Assembly (NCBI GenBank): GCA_902515985.1
Contig: CABXWY010000012.1
Location: 1 to 32,484 of the forward strand
Length of the DNA: 32,484 nt
DNA from: an uncultured Pelagibacteraceae bacterium
GTDB taxonomy: Bacteria; Pseudomonadota; Alphaproteobacteria; Pelagibacterales; Pelagibacteraceae
Direction: 5' to 3'
Shown piece after piece: positions 25,566 to 32,484 of the stretch. Numbering within the stretch: the first letter of the stretch is position 1; every line of letters begins with the position of its first letter. The notes under the pieces were generated by a model. The model saw nothing but the letters and a program-made list of their open reading frames with translations, did no database searches and was not told the origin of the DNA. The translations under genes were made by a program, and so were the position numbers.

Positions 25566-26135
25566 CTACAAACCAATAGCTAATTTTTCTACATCTCTTA
25601 AAAACTTTTTTCTTTTTCCATCAGAAACGAATGGGACAGCAAAAAATCTTTTGTAAACTACATCTCTTATTCCACAAATATTAAATACACCTCTCCTTAA
25701 TCTTTTTGTAGGCATATTTAAAAAGAAAGTTTTAATTGCAAACTGTGGTGATCCATAAGTACAGAAAACTATAGCTTTTTTCCCTTTTAAATTGCCAACT
25801 GGATAACCATAATTTCCAAAAATTTTTTTAAATGAAAATGCCCATGGTGGAGTCATAACTCTATCTATCCACCCCTCCACTATTGCTGGCATTCTAAAAT
25901 TCCAAATTGGAGCAACTAAAACAATTATATCACAATTCTCTATCCTTTTTTGATGATCCAAAACTGTTTTGTCTGGTTTTTCTCCTGTAAAAACTGGATC
26001 AAATTTCTCTTTATATAAGTCCACACAATCAACCTCGTGCCCATTCTCTTTAACTTTTTCAATAAAAGTATTTTTAATTGCTGCGTTAAAAGACTTATCA
26101 TTATAATGACCATAGACTAAAAAAATTTTTTTCAT
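25566..26135 (-). CDS. Flavodoxin-fold NAD(P)H-dependent oxidoreductase
   Basis: NQO1/KefF-type (Flavodoxin_2) FMN or FAD enzyme, 189 residues from the ATG at 26135. That start is chosen because it forms an ATGA overlap with the MsrA stop and begins MKKIFLVYGHYND. A TTG three codons earlier is less likely. Family features: the N-terminal phosphate loop (GHYNDKSFNAA), VLVAPIWNFRMPAIVEGWIDRV and YGSPQFAI before a C-terminal helix. It reduces quinones or free flavin by two electrons. Last gene of the seven-gene minus-strand operon. It is tail to tail with the monooxygenase operon, so it could supply reduced flavin, but there is no direct evidence. Confidence 0.88.
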   Translation of the reverse strand: MKKIFLVYGHYNDKSFNAAIKNTFIEKVKENGHEVDCVDLYKEKFDPVFTGEKPDKTVLDHQKRIENCDIIVLVAPIWNFRMPAIVEGWIDRVMTPPWAFSFKKIFGNYGYPVGNLKGKKAIVFCTYGSPQFAIKTFFLNMPTKRLRRGVFNICGIRDVVYKRFFAVPFVSDGKRKKFLRDVEKLAIGL

Positions 26136-26708
26136 GATTTCCAAATATTATTTAATCTTTTTTCTCTACCACACCCTTTTTTGTATAGTAAGTAATTAAT
26201 AAATTTTTTTTCATAGTAATCCTGATGATTTTCCTCAGCTTTATAAAATTTTTTAAAATCTCTAATATAAGTTACAACTTTGGAGTTAAATTTTTTCTCT
26301 ATCTCGCTTTTAGAGTTTTCTATAATTTTTTTTTGTTCTTCATTTTGATAAAAAGCAACTGATCTATAACTAAAACCTTTGTCACAAAATTGTCCTTGTT
26401 CGTCAAAAGGATCAATATTAATCCAAAATAAATTAACTAGTTCCTCAAAAGTTATTATAGACTTATCATAAATTATTTCGATTGTTTCAAAATGTCCTGT
26501 ATTACCATAAGTTACGTCTTCGTAAGTTGGATTTTCAGTTGTTCCACCTGAATAACCTGAGATAACCTCTTTTACCCCATTTTTTTTTTCAAAAGCCTCC
26601 TCCATACACCAAAAACATCCTCCACCAAAATAAGCTTTTGAATTTTCTGCAAAAGAAAGACTACAATGCAAAACAAAAAAAAATTATTAAAAAATTAATT
26701 TTTTTCAC
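26132..26708 (-). CDS. msrA: Peptide methionine sulfoxide reductase MsrA, canonical, with frameshifted signal peptide
   Basis: MsrA with the canonical GGGCFWCMEE active site, GYSGGTTENPTYEDV, GNTGHFETIEI and YRSVAFY segments. The core frame opens at a stop at 26686-26684 and could start at TTG 26671. A better start is the GTG at 26708, which overlaps the TAG of the upstream gene by one base (TAGTG). It encodes Val/Met-Lys-Lys-Ile-Asn-Phe-Leu-Ile-Ile-Phe-Phe, then loses frame in a run of nine T (26683-26675, minus strand). Reading eight T restores a complete Sec signal peptide ending Ser-Phe-Ala before Glu-Asn-Ser-Lys and a full periplasmic MsrA of about 191 residues. Fits a sequencing error, or slippage variation between exported and cytoplasmic forms. 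Confidence 0.85.
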
Positions 26709-27175
26709 TATTTTTTTAATGCAGGGAAAACTGGATTAGATTTTTGGAAAATTTTTTGATATTCTTGTTTTATACATCTGTTAGAAATAAATTCCATATC
26801 AGAGCTTGCGGCAATTTCTTTTGCTTCATCACTATGAATTCCATACTGCAACCATAATACCTTTGAACCTATTTCTTTAGCTTGATTAGCAATTCCCGGG
26901 GTTTCTTTTGATGGTCTAAATACATCTACGATATCAACTTTTTCTGGTATATTTTTTAAATCTGCTAAAACTTTTTCGTTATTAATAATTTCACCCTCTG
27001 CAAACGGATTAATTGGATACACTTTATAACCAAAGTCTTGCATATATTTCATGACAACATTAGCTGGTTTTCTTTTTAGATTTTTAGGATCCTCACCTTT
27101 TTTTTCTGAACTAATGCCTATCATAGCAATAATTTTTGATTTTTCTAAAATATTTTTTATTTGTTCGTCACTCAT
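26708..27175 (-). CDS. CoA-binding domain protein (CoA_binding_2 / YccU family)
   Basis: Single Rossmann-type CoA-binding domain, 155 residues, without ligase or transferase domains. Family marks are IIAMIGISSEKKGEDP (15-30) as nucleotide loop, VYPINPFAEGEII, VDIVDVFRPS and WLQYGIHSDEA followed by NRCIKQEY. It probably binds CoA or acyl-CoA and may regulate or chaperone a CoA-dependent step of the operon; no catalytic role is established for the family. Its ATG overlaps the stop of the enoyl-CoA hydratase-like gene (TAATG) and its own TAG overlaps the GTG of MsrA. Confidence 0.88.
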   Translation of the reverse strand: MSDEQIKNILEKSKIIAMIGISSEKKGEDPKNLKRKPANVVMKYMQDFGYKVYPINPFAEGEIINNEKVLADLKNIPEKVDIVDVFRPSKETPGIANQAKEIGSKVLWLQYGIHSDEAKEIAASSDMEFISNRCIKQEYQKIFQKSNPVFPALKK

Positions 27176-27948
27176 TATTTATGTTTCCATTTTGGTTTTC
27201 TTTTTTCCAAGAAAGCTTGAATACCCTCCTTGGCATCAATTGACATCATATTAAGTGTCATCATCTTAGCTGTAAAATTATAAGCCTTTTTTAAGGGCAT
27301 CTCTAATTGTTTATAAAAAGCCTGTTTTCCTATTTTTATTGTCAGATTTGATTTTGAAGAAATTGTTTTTGCAATTTTCATAACTTCTTTGTTTAAATTT
27401 TTTTTCGAAAAATGATCATTTATTAAACCAACTTCTTTTGCATAATTTGCTTTAATTGGCTCACCTGTTAAAAGCATTTTCATCATTCTTTTTCTTGTTA
27501 TTTTTCTACTCACTGCAACCATTGGTGTACTGCAGAATAGTCCAATGTTAACACCCGGCGTTGCAAACAATGCATCATTAGTACTGTAAGCTAGGTCGCA
27601 ACTTGCAACTAATTGACATCCAGCCGCATAAGCTGCACCATGAACTTTGGCAATTACAGGTTTACGTCCCTCAACAATTTGGATCATTAATTTAGAACAA
27701 AGATTAAATAACTTTAAATACTTCGATCTTTTCTTAAGTCCTCTTACCTCTTTAAGATTGTGTCCAGCACTAAAACCTTTACCAACTCCCTCTAAGATAA
27801 TTACCCTTGTAGAATTATCTTTATCCATTTTTTGAAATGTTTTTATAAGTAATGAAAGAGTAGCAAAACTTAATGAATTGTAAGTTTTCGGATCATTAAT
27901 CTTGATATTTTTAATACCATTCCCAAGATTTTTTACTGTGACAGTCAT
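27175..27948 (-). CDS. Enoyl-CoA hydratase/isomerase family protein lacking both catalytic glutamates
   Basis: Crotonase-fold protein of 257 residues. The oxyanion-hole segments are clear (GFSAGHNLKEV at 58-68; VHGAAYAAGCQLVASCDLA at 102-120). The two hydratase glutamates are missing: the first position is Gln112 (GCQL in place of GCEL) and the second is Gly132 (ATPGVNIGL, where active hydratases have a Pro-Glu). It therefore probably does not hydrate enoyl-CoA but may bind an acyl-CoA thioester, isomerise it or hydrolyse it. It resembles the ECHDC3-type subgroup. It follows carnitine dehydrogenase by 15 bases in the same operon and overlaps the CoA-binding protein gene by one base. Confidence 0.85.
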   Translation of the reverse strand: MTVTVKNLGNGIKNIKINDPKTYNSLSFATLSLLIKTFQKMDKDNSTRVIILEGVGKGFSAGHNLKEVRGLKKRSKYLKLFNLCSKLMIQIVEGRKPVIAKVHGAAYAAGCQLVASCDLAYSTNDALFATPGVNIGLFCSTPMVAVSRKITRKRMMKMLLTGEPIKANYAKEVGLINDHFSKKNLNKEVMKIAKTISSKSNLTIKIGKQAFYKQLEMPLKKAYNFTAKMMTLNMMSIDAKEGIQAFLEKRKPKWKHK

Positions 27949-27963
27949 GATATTTTTTTACAA

Positions 27964-28902
27964 TCATTTCCTTAATTTGTCTTCATATTTTTTTCTTAGC
28001 TTTTGAAGATTAACTAGATATTCATCTCTAATACTGGAGATCATTGCCACAGACTTTCCTTTTGCTTGAGATTTTGTTCCACTTATTACCCTATCAGATA
28101 ATTTTTTTGAAAGTTTTGGAGCTTTCAATTTAGTCCAGGGTAACTTTAATGCTGGTCCAAATTGTTTGAGCATATGCTTCATCCCAAGTTTACCACCAGC
28201 CAAATGAAAAGTTAAAAAAGTTCCCATCAAAGACCATCTTAAACCTGGACCATCCTCAATAGCTCTATCTAAATCTTTTGTGGTCGCATACCCTTCATTA
28301 ATTATATGCAAACCTTCTCTCCAAAGAGCTTCTTGTAATCTATCTGCTAAATATCCAGGCAATTCTTTTTTAACAATAATTGGATTCATGGAAATAGATT
28401 TATAAAATTTGCTAGCCCTGTTTAAAAATTTTGTTTTAGTTTTTTTACCAGCAACAACTTCAACTCCGGGACATAGATAAACTGGATTGAAGGGATGCCC
28501 GATTATAGTTCTAGATGGATTTTTACATTTTGAATAAATTTTTGTGGGGAGTAGGCCAGATGAGCTTGACGAAATAATTGCATTATTTTTTGCGTACTTT
28601 CCGATAAGACTCATTAAATTAGTTTTAATCTTGTAATTTTCTGTAGCATTTTCTTGAATAAAATCTGCATCTTTAACTGCTGATTCTAGAGATGTCACAT
28701 ATTTAAAATTTGTAAGATTAATTTTTTTTTTTTTAAATAGTTTTTTTACAAATGGTAATGCTCTTCTTATCTCTTGAATAATTTTCTTTTTTAATTTTGG
28801 ATCTTTATCATACGCTGTAACTTTAAAATTATGAGCCAAACATCTTATAATCCAACCGGTACCTATAACTCCAGTACCAATTACTGCAATTTTTTTTATC
28901 AT
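27964..28902 (-). CDS. cdhA: L-carnitine dehydrogenase (3-hydroxyacyl-CoA dehydrogenase fold)
   Basis: NAD-dependent oxidation of L-carnitine to 3-dehydrocarnitine. Rossmann motif GTGVIG at 9-14, catalytic His136 in GHPFNP and Glu148 in VEVV, 312 residues. The family-specific C-terminal half is well preserved: LPGYLADRLQEALWRE (181-196), GPGLRWSLMGTF (218-229), AGGKLGMKHML and FGPALKLPWTKL (248-259). From family knowledge these set carnitine dehydrogenase (CdhA/LcdH) apart from true hydroxyacyl-CoA dehydrogenases. The thioesterase domain that some carnitine dehydrogenases carry at the C-terminus is absent; a separate candidate is at 17334-17804. The gene abuts the HalD-like oxygenase gene without a gap, so the two are probably co-translated. 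Confidence 0.87.
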   Translation of the reverse strand: MIKKIAVIGTGVIGTGWIIRCLAHNFKVTAYDKDPKLKKKIIQEIRRALPFVKKLFKKKKINLTNFKYVTSLESAVKDADFIQENATENYKIKTNLMSLIGKYAKNNAIISSSSSGLLPTKIYSKCKNPSRTIIGHPFNPVYLCPGVEVVAGKKTKTKFLNRASKFYKSISMNPIIVKKELPGYLADRLQEALWREGLHIINEGYATTKDLDRAIEDGPGLRWSLMGTFLTFHLAGGKLGMKHMLKQFGPALKLPWTKLKAPKLSKKLSDRVISGTKSQAKGKSVAMISSIRDEYLVNLQKLRKKYEDKLRK

Positions 28903-29754
28903 TTAGTCTGTTAAACCGTCTGACCTAGCAACATTTCTCTCTAGATGGATTGGTAGAACTTTTCCATAAATTGCTTTTGAATGTTCAGGAGTATTTACTC
29001 TCCAAGGATCAAGAACATAAGCAGGAATACACATATATCTAGATTTGTCTCCTTCTACTTTTGTCACTCTGTGTAATGTGAATCTTCCTTTGAATATTTG
29101 TAAATCTCCTGGTTCTAATTTTAATTGTCTAATCCTAGACCTATCTCCATCCAAAACTTTTTTTACTTCTTCAAAATTCTCATTACCAGGTCCTCTTATG
29201 TTGGGGCAATATTCAAATATTCCACCTTTATCAGGTTTTTGTATCATTAAACTTAAAGTAAACTCGCAACTGTCAAAATGCCAAGGTAAAATACCTTCTG
29301 GTTCCATAACATTATAAGCATGACAGGCTAAAGGATCAGCCCACCTATATATTGGTGAAACACCTAAACATAATGAAACAAATTTCAAAAGCTCCTCAGT
29401 TTCATAAAGAAATTTCATTTCAGAACCTTTTAAAAAACAATCTGAATTCAAATATCCATTAAATCTATTCATAAATGTTCTTTTAGGATGATCATTTGGT
29501 AACTTTGGATCATCTTTCGCATATAAATAGGGATTTATTTTCTCCTTAGACATATAAACTTCATCAAGCTGTTTTTCTAATTCTGAATTCATTATTGCTA
29601 ATGACTCAGGAAGTATAAAATTTGGAATTGTCGAACAGCTATCTTCATCCAACTCTTTTTTACATTTTTCAATTAATTTTTTAATTACTGGTGAATTTAA
29701 GTCGTGAATTGGATATTTTTCTAAATCAACAATTGATTTAAGTCTTTCATTCAC
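28903..29754 (-). CDS. HalD/BesD-like 2-oxoglutarate/Fe(II) oxygenase (ArpA-type) with intact HxD
   Basis: The 283-residue protein matches in layout the family annotated as HalD/ArpA or HalD/BesD (amino-acid halogenases and their oxygenase relatives): an N-terminal LEKYPIHDLNSP, DDPKLPNDHPKR at 81-92, YRWADPLACHAYNV and the core WHFDSCEF. Iron ligands are His159, Asp161 and His228 (FTLHRV), and the likely 2-oxoglutarate anchor is Arg239. True halogenases of this group replace the Asp by Gly to bind chloride; Asp161 is present, so a hydroxylase is expected. Known relatives act on free, often cationic, amino acids. Directly upstream of and abutting carnitine dehydrogenase, it may hydroxylate a carnitine precursor or analogue (inference). 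Overlaps the nucleotidyltransferase gene by 4 bases. Confidence 0.82.
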   Translation of the reverse strand: MNERLKSIVDLEKYPIHDLNSPVIKKLIEKCKKELDEDSCSTIPNFILPESLAIMNSELEKQLDEVYMSKEKINPYLYAKDDPKLPNDHPKRTFMNRFNGYLNSDCFLKGSEMKFLYETEELLKFVSLCLGVSPIYRWADPLACHAYNVMEPEGILPWHFDSCEFTLSLMIQKPDKGGIFEYCPNIRGPGNENFEEVKKVLDGDRSRIRQLKLEPGDLQIFKGRFTLHRVTKVEGDKSRYMCIPAYVLDPWRVNTPEHSKAIYGKVLPIHLERNVARSDGLTD

Positions 29755-30125
29755 TTTAGATCTCCGTCTTCTCGCATTTTAGCTCTAATTTTTGTTGCGG
29801 ATATTTTTTGTATTTCCTCAGGTAAAACTATCTCCTCTATTTTGTAACCTACTCCCCTACCGTAACAAATATTAGTAATATTTGGCACTAATATTACTTT
29901 AAATCTTCCCTCAAATTCAGGGTTTAGTCTCTCCTCTATTTTTTTCTTAACCGTTTCAAAATCAAAAGGATTGTCATCAACTCCTTGTACATCTCTAATT
30001 TGAATACAAACTTGCCCAGTTTTTTTAATTATTTCTTTAAATAAAGTATAATGTCCATCATGAAATGGCTGCCATCTTCCTAACATTTGTGCAGTTGGTT
30101 TTTTATTATCCCATTTGTAACTCAT
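29751..30125 (-). CDS. Small nucleotidyltransferase (adenylyl-/cytidylyltransferase family)
   Basis: Single nucleotidyltransferase domain of 124 residues. The HxGH motif is His22-Asp-Gly-His25 in GRWQPFHDGHYTLF, and the closing ISATKIR motif is at 108-114. It transfers AMP or CMP to a phosphate or acid substrate. The GRxQPFHxGH form resembles NadM-type NMN adenylyltransferases, but it is shorter and its role here is unknown. First gene of the operon with a strong GAGGAG (30136-30131, minus strand) five bases before the ATG. Its presence before an oxygenase and carnitine dehydrogenase is unusual; a nucleotidyl-activated substrate is a possibility, nothing more. Confidence 0.82.
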   Translation of the reverse strand: MSYKWDNKKPTAQMLGRWQPFHDGHYTLFKEIIKKTGQVCIQIRDVQGVDDNPFDFETVKKKIEERLNPEFEGRFKVILVPNITNICYGRGVGYKIEEIVLPEEIQKISATKIRAKMREDGDLK

Positions 30126-30158
30126 AGATACTCCTCAGTGACGAGTTTAATCCTAATT

Positions 30159-30185
30159 AACTAAATTAAAAGACTTTATTTAGTT
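30159..30185 (-). repeat. Inverted repeat at the 3' end of the autotransporter gene
   Basis: AACTAAAT (30159-30166) and ATTTAGTT (30178-30185) are perfect 8-base arms around an 11-base loop, overlapping the stop of the autotransporter gene. It may form an mRNA 3' hairpin or weak terminator before the nucleotidyltransferase operon; there is no following T run. Confidence 0.4.
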
Positions 30186-32433
30186 CAATATAAGCTTCTC
30201 TAGCATCTCCTAATCTAGTTAAATCGTCATTTAAATTAAAGCTTAAATCAAAACCATTAATGTCTTTTTTAATTTCAAGTTTCGACATTAGGTTTTCTGA
30301 ACCATTTAATGTAAATGCATATTCAGTATTCTTGCCGGGAAGATATCCAAGCGCGATATAAAAGTTATCGGTATACCCTGTACTATGTCCTTTGTTAAAG
30401 TTACCTTGGCTGATAGCTTGTTTTCTTTCATAGATTATAAAGAGGCTATAATTTTCGGGAAAAATTATATCAATTCCAACCTCACCATTAATATTATGTA
30501 AGGATCCAGATTGTAGTTTAGTGTTAAACGCATTAGACGGTTCATCTACATATGTATATTTAATATTTGAGGAACGTTTTAAATTAGCTTGATACTCTAA
30601 TTTTCCATGTCTTTTAATTGAATATTTTTCATTTTCTATTTTATCCACCGCTGCAATAGCTGCTCTCAAGTTTCTAGATTTTACATGTTGTTTCTTAAAG
30701 CTCATTGCAGAAATTCCAGTTTCTTTATAAGAATCTAATATTGTGTGACCAAAATCTATTTGTGCTGATGGAATTATTGTTAACGTATTTTTAATAATTT
30801 CATCTTTAAGTTTGACTGTTCCGTACATTTGTCTTCCAGATCTTTTGGCAGTTAATTTTACACCATCAAGTAAATTTAGGATATCTAAATCAATTTTTCC
30901 AATTCCAAAGATTGTATCGATATATTTGTTGTCTATAGATGAAGGTCTGGTGTTATAAAGTGTAAGATTAAATGTATCTGCATTCATATTGCTACCATTG
31001 TAACCTACTTTGGTATGATCATTTCCATATCGAAGAGCCCATCCAATAATACCATTATTTTCAGTAAATTTGTCTGCACCAATCGTTAAAGAATTTGCAT
31101 TAATTTCTTTTGAAGTTGAAACATTGGTGTCTCCCATTTTTCCAACTGAAATGCTTCCCTCACTCCAATAAAATACATTTTTATCTTTAAAGGGTTTATT
31201 TTTTTTAGTGACTGACGTCTTTACTGCTTCTGTAAGAGAAGCTAGCATTTGATTTGAAAAATCAATATCAATCTGTAAATTTGTTAGATCTTGTTTATCT
31301 TTGTTTCTTCTTATCCATTTTAATCTGTTCAAAGCTGAATTTGTTGAATGGTCGATCGTTCTTCTAGCTAGTTCCATTTGTGCTTCTGCCATACCGGTTC
31401 GATCACCCTCTGTTATAGCGTCACATTTACCTTCAAAAAGATTATAAGGACAAACCAAATCATACTCCATTAATTGATCTAAACCATTTTCGTTAAAATC
31501 ATTAGCAATAATCAGTTTTATTCCATTTATACCAAAATCCAGTCCTCTTGGTTCGTTATTACTGGGAGTTAAATTATTTATATTCACTGTTCCATCTATA
31601 ACAAATGATGATGAGTCAAAGGGATTTGTAAATGAAACTTGAGTAACAGCAGAGTCACCTTCAGCATGACTTGTTATAAAAATTCTTTTTCCGTTAGGAC
31701 TAAAACGCAAACTTCCTGGATTTTCTACATACGGTGATGATGAATCGGGATGGGCAAACTCGATACCAGCAGAGTTAACTAGTGACAATGTTCTTAAGTC
31801 GTACGGAGTTGATAGTGTATACTCTAACAATCTAGCACCGATAGTAGTATCAACATTTTTCATCCAAATTAAAAATAATTTACTACCATCGTTACTGATT
31901 TCTATTCCTTGAAGTCTATTTTGTTTTTTATTTCCTTCATAATCAAAATCACCACCATTACTTCCATTGTTATAAAGGGCTTGATCTAAATTTTCTGTTC
32001 TATGATCAAATACACAAGTGGAAATATCATAAGGTGTAGTTAAATCAAATCTAAAAGCTTTGTCACCATCCTCAATATTGTGACCAGCATTTCTTGTAAC
32101 GATAAAAAAATGCATTCCATTGTTACTAAATTCTAAGTCATATGGAGTATCATTGTTTAAAATATCTTCTCCCATATTACATCTTTCGCTGTCCCCTACA
32201 TAAGTTTTCGATGAAATATCGTATGGTATAGATAAACTAAATTCATTTATAAACCTTCTGTCGTTAGCAGAACTTGTAAATACTTTTGTACCATCTGAAT
32301 TGAAAGCAACACCAGCAACAAGAGAACCAGCATCGAGGCTTGCTGTTTGATTGTGAGTGAACATTGCTCCAAATGAATTTGTGATTGGAAGTAAAAATAT
32401 TAAAATAAAGAATATTTTTTTTAATAATTTCAT
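30166..32433 (-). CDS. Outer-membrane autotransporter with beta-propeller passenger
   Basis: Surface protein of 755 residues. Residues 1-23 are a Sec signal peptide (LLKKIFFILIFLLP core). Then come five propeller-like repeats at about 38-75, 97-137, 174-214, 239-275 and 294-332, each with a pattern like GxxFSxDGxKxF and ending near PYDISS/PYDLRT. A charged helical linker spans about 343-410. From about 420 (YWSEGSISVGKMGD) alternating amphipathic strands form an autotransporter-type barrel ending in the C-terminal Phe of ELNKVF, the outer-membrane sorting signal. The passenger probably mediates adhesion or binding at the cell surface; five visible repeats suggest either degenerate blades or an oligomer. 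No protease or lipase motif is seen. It is upstream of the nucleotidyltransferase operon on the same strand, with a 40-base gap. Confidence 0.87.
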   Translation of the reverse strand: MKLLKKIFFILIFLLPITNSFGAMFTHNQTASLDAGSLVAGVAFNSDGTKVFTSSANDRRFINEFSLSIPYDISSKTYVGDSERCNMGEDILNNDTPYDLEFSNNGMHFFIVTRNAGHNIEDGDKAFRFDLTTPYDISTCVFDHRTENLDQALYNNGSNGGDFDYEGNKKQNRLQGIEISNDGSKLFLIWMKNVDTTIGARLLEYTLSTPYDLRTLSLVNSAGIEFAHPDSSSPYVENPGSLRFSPNGKRIFITSHAEGDSAVTQVSFTNPFDSSSFVIDGTVNINNLTPSNNEPRGLDFGINGIKLIIANDFNENGLDQLMEYDLVCPYNLFEGKCDAITEGDRTGMAEAQMELARRTIDHSTNSALNRLKWIRRNKDKQDLTNLQIDIDFSNQMLASLTEAVKTSVTKKNKPFKDKNVFYWSEGSISVGKMGDTNVSTSKEINANSLTIGADKFTENNGIIGWALRYGNDHTKVGYNGSNMNADTFNLTLYNTRPSSIDNKYIDTIFGIGKIDLDILNLLDGVKLTAKRSGRQMYGTVKLKDEIIKNTLTIIPSAQIDFGHTILDSYKETGISAMSFKKQHVKSRNLRAAIAAVDKIENEKYSIKRHGKLEYQANLKRSSNIKYTYVDEPSNAFNTKLQSGSLHNINGEVGIDIIFPENYSLFIIYERKQAISQGNFNKGHSTGYTDNFYIALGYLPGKNTEYAFTLNGSENLMSKLEIKKDINGFDLSFNLNDDLTRLGDAREAYIELNKVF

Positions 32434-32448
32434 TGATAATTAATTATC

Positions 32449-32484
32449 CTATTTTTTTAAATCTTCATATATCTTAGGTGCCCA
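32449..32484 (-). CDS. Possible 3' end of a further minus-strand gene (11 codons seen)
   Basis: Reading the minus strand from the window edge, one frame is open for 11 codons (Trp-Ala-Pro-Lys-Ile-Tyr-Glu-Asp-Leu-Lys-Lys) and stops with TAG at 32451-32449, 15 bases before the autotransporter ATG. This fits the tight gene spacing of the region, but the stretch is too short to identify or to prove coding. Confidence 0.3.
   Translation of the reverse strand, partial: WAPKIYEDLKK

Noticed and set aside
25564-25600. Bidirectional terminator between the convergent aldehyde dehydrogenase and oxidoreductase genes
   Set aside because: Only a four-base TTGG/CCAA pairing with a long loop; too weak to call.
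28903-29754. A true amino-acid halogenase
   Set aside because: The iron-binding Asp161 is present; halogenases of this group carry Gly there.
1-32484. tRNA or rRNA genes, CRISPR arrays, insertion sequences, phage integrases
   Set aside because: None seen on either strand: no cloverleaf-like segments in the gaps, no spaced direct repeats, no transposase or integrase motifs.

Overview
The window is about 70% A+T, almost fully coding (no gene-free stretch reaches 300 bases; the longest gaps, about 100 bases, lie before the betaine-binding protein and before the flavin monooxygenase). Genes are packed into short operons with 1-8 base overlaps. Lys/Ile/Asn-rich proteins, glycine betaine ABC systems, several EamA permeases and the streamlined layout point to a marine alphaproteobacterium of the SAR11/Pelagibacterales type. 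This is an inference from style and gene content; no rRNA, tRNA or marker gene is present to prove it.

Layout. 1-1046: end of a first glycine betaine transporter set (ATPase, start one base outside the window). 1056-2457 (-): a periplasmic cupredoxin and a beta-keto acid cleavage enzyme resembling CdhC of carnitine breakdown. 2491-7607 (+): six-gene operon (class II aldolase, aldehyde dehydrogenase, VOC protein, homocysteine methyltransferase-like protein, short MsrA, serine hydrolase). 7604-11128 (-): Fe-alcohol dehydrogenase, amidase, EamA permease. 11165-12097 (+): EamA permease. 12098-16454: second betaine transporter, with the ATPase divergent from a tandem-fused permease and a separately promoted, terminator-flanked binding protein. 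16509-19749 (+): SDR, CdhB-like hotdog thioesterase, EamA permease, 2OG-Fe oxygenase. 19750-25563 (+): a structured leader followed by flavin monooxygenase, Xsc-like TPP enzyme, PF06684 protein, alpha/beta hydrolase and aldehyde dehydrogenase. 30125-25566 (-): seven-gene operon with nucleotidyltransferase, HalD/BesD-like oxygenase, carnitine dehydrogenase, enoyl-CoA hydratase-like protein, CoA-binding protein, exported MsrA and flavodoxin-fold oxidoreductase. 30166-32433 (-): surface autotransporter with a beta-propeller passenger.

How the genes fit together. The strongest theme is quaternary-amine use. Candidates for all three steps from carnitine to glycine betaine (carnitine dehydrogenase, dehydrocarnitine cleavage enzyme, betainyl-CoA thioesterase) are present but scattered over three operons, next to two betaine importers and a betaine-homocysteine methyltransferase-like protein. 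The second theme is a catabolic operon of unknown substrate (19853-25563) under a possible riboswitch. Four single-base homopolymer indels between 23.9 and 26.7 kb break three otherwise intact genes. They look more like sequencing errors than decay, but this cannot be settled from the sequence alone.
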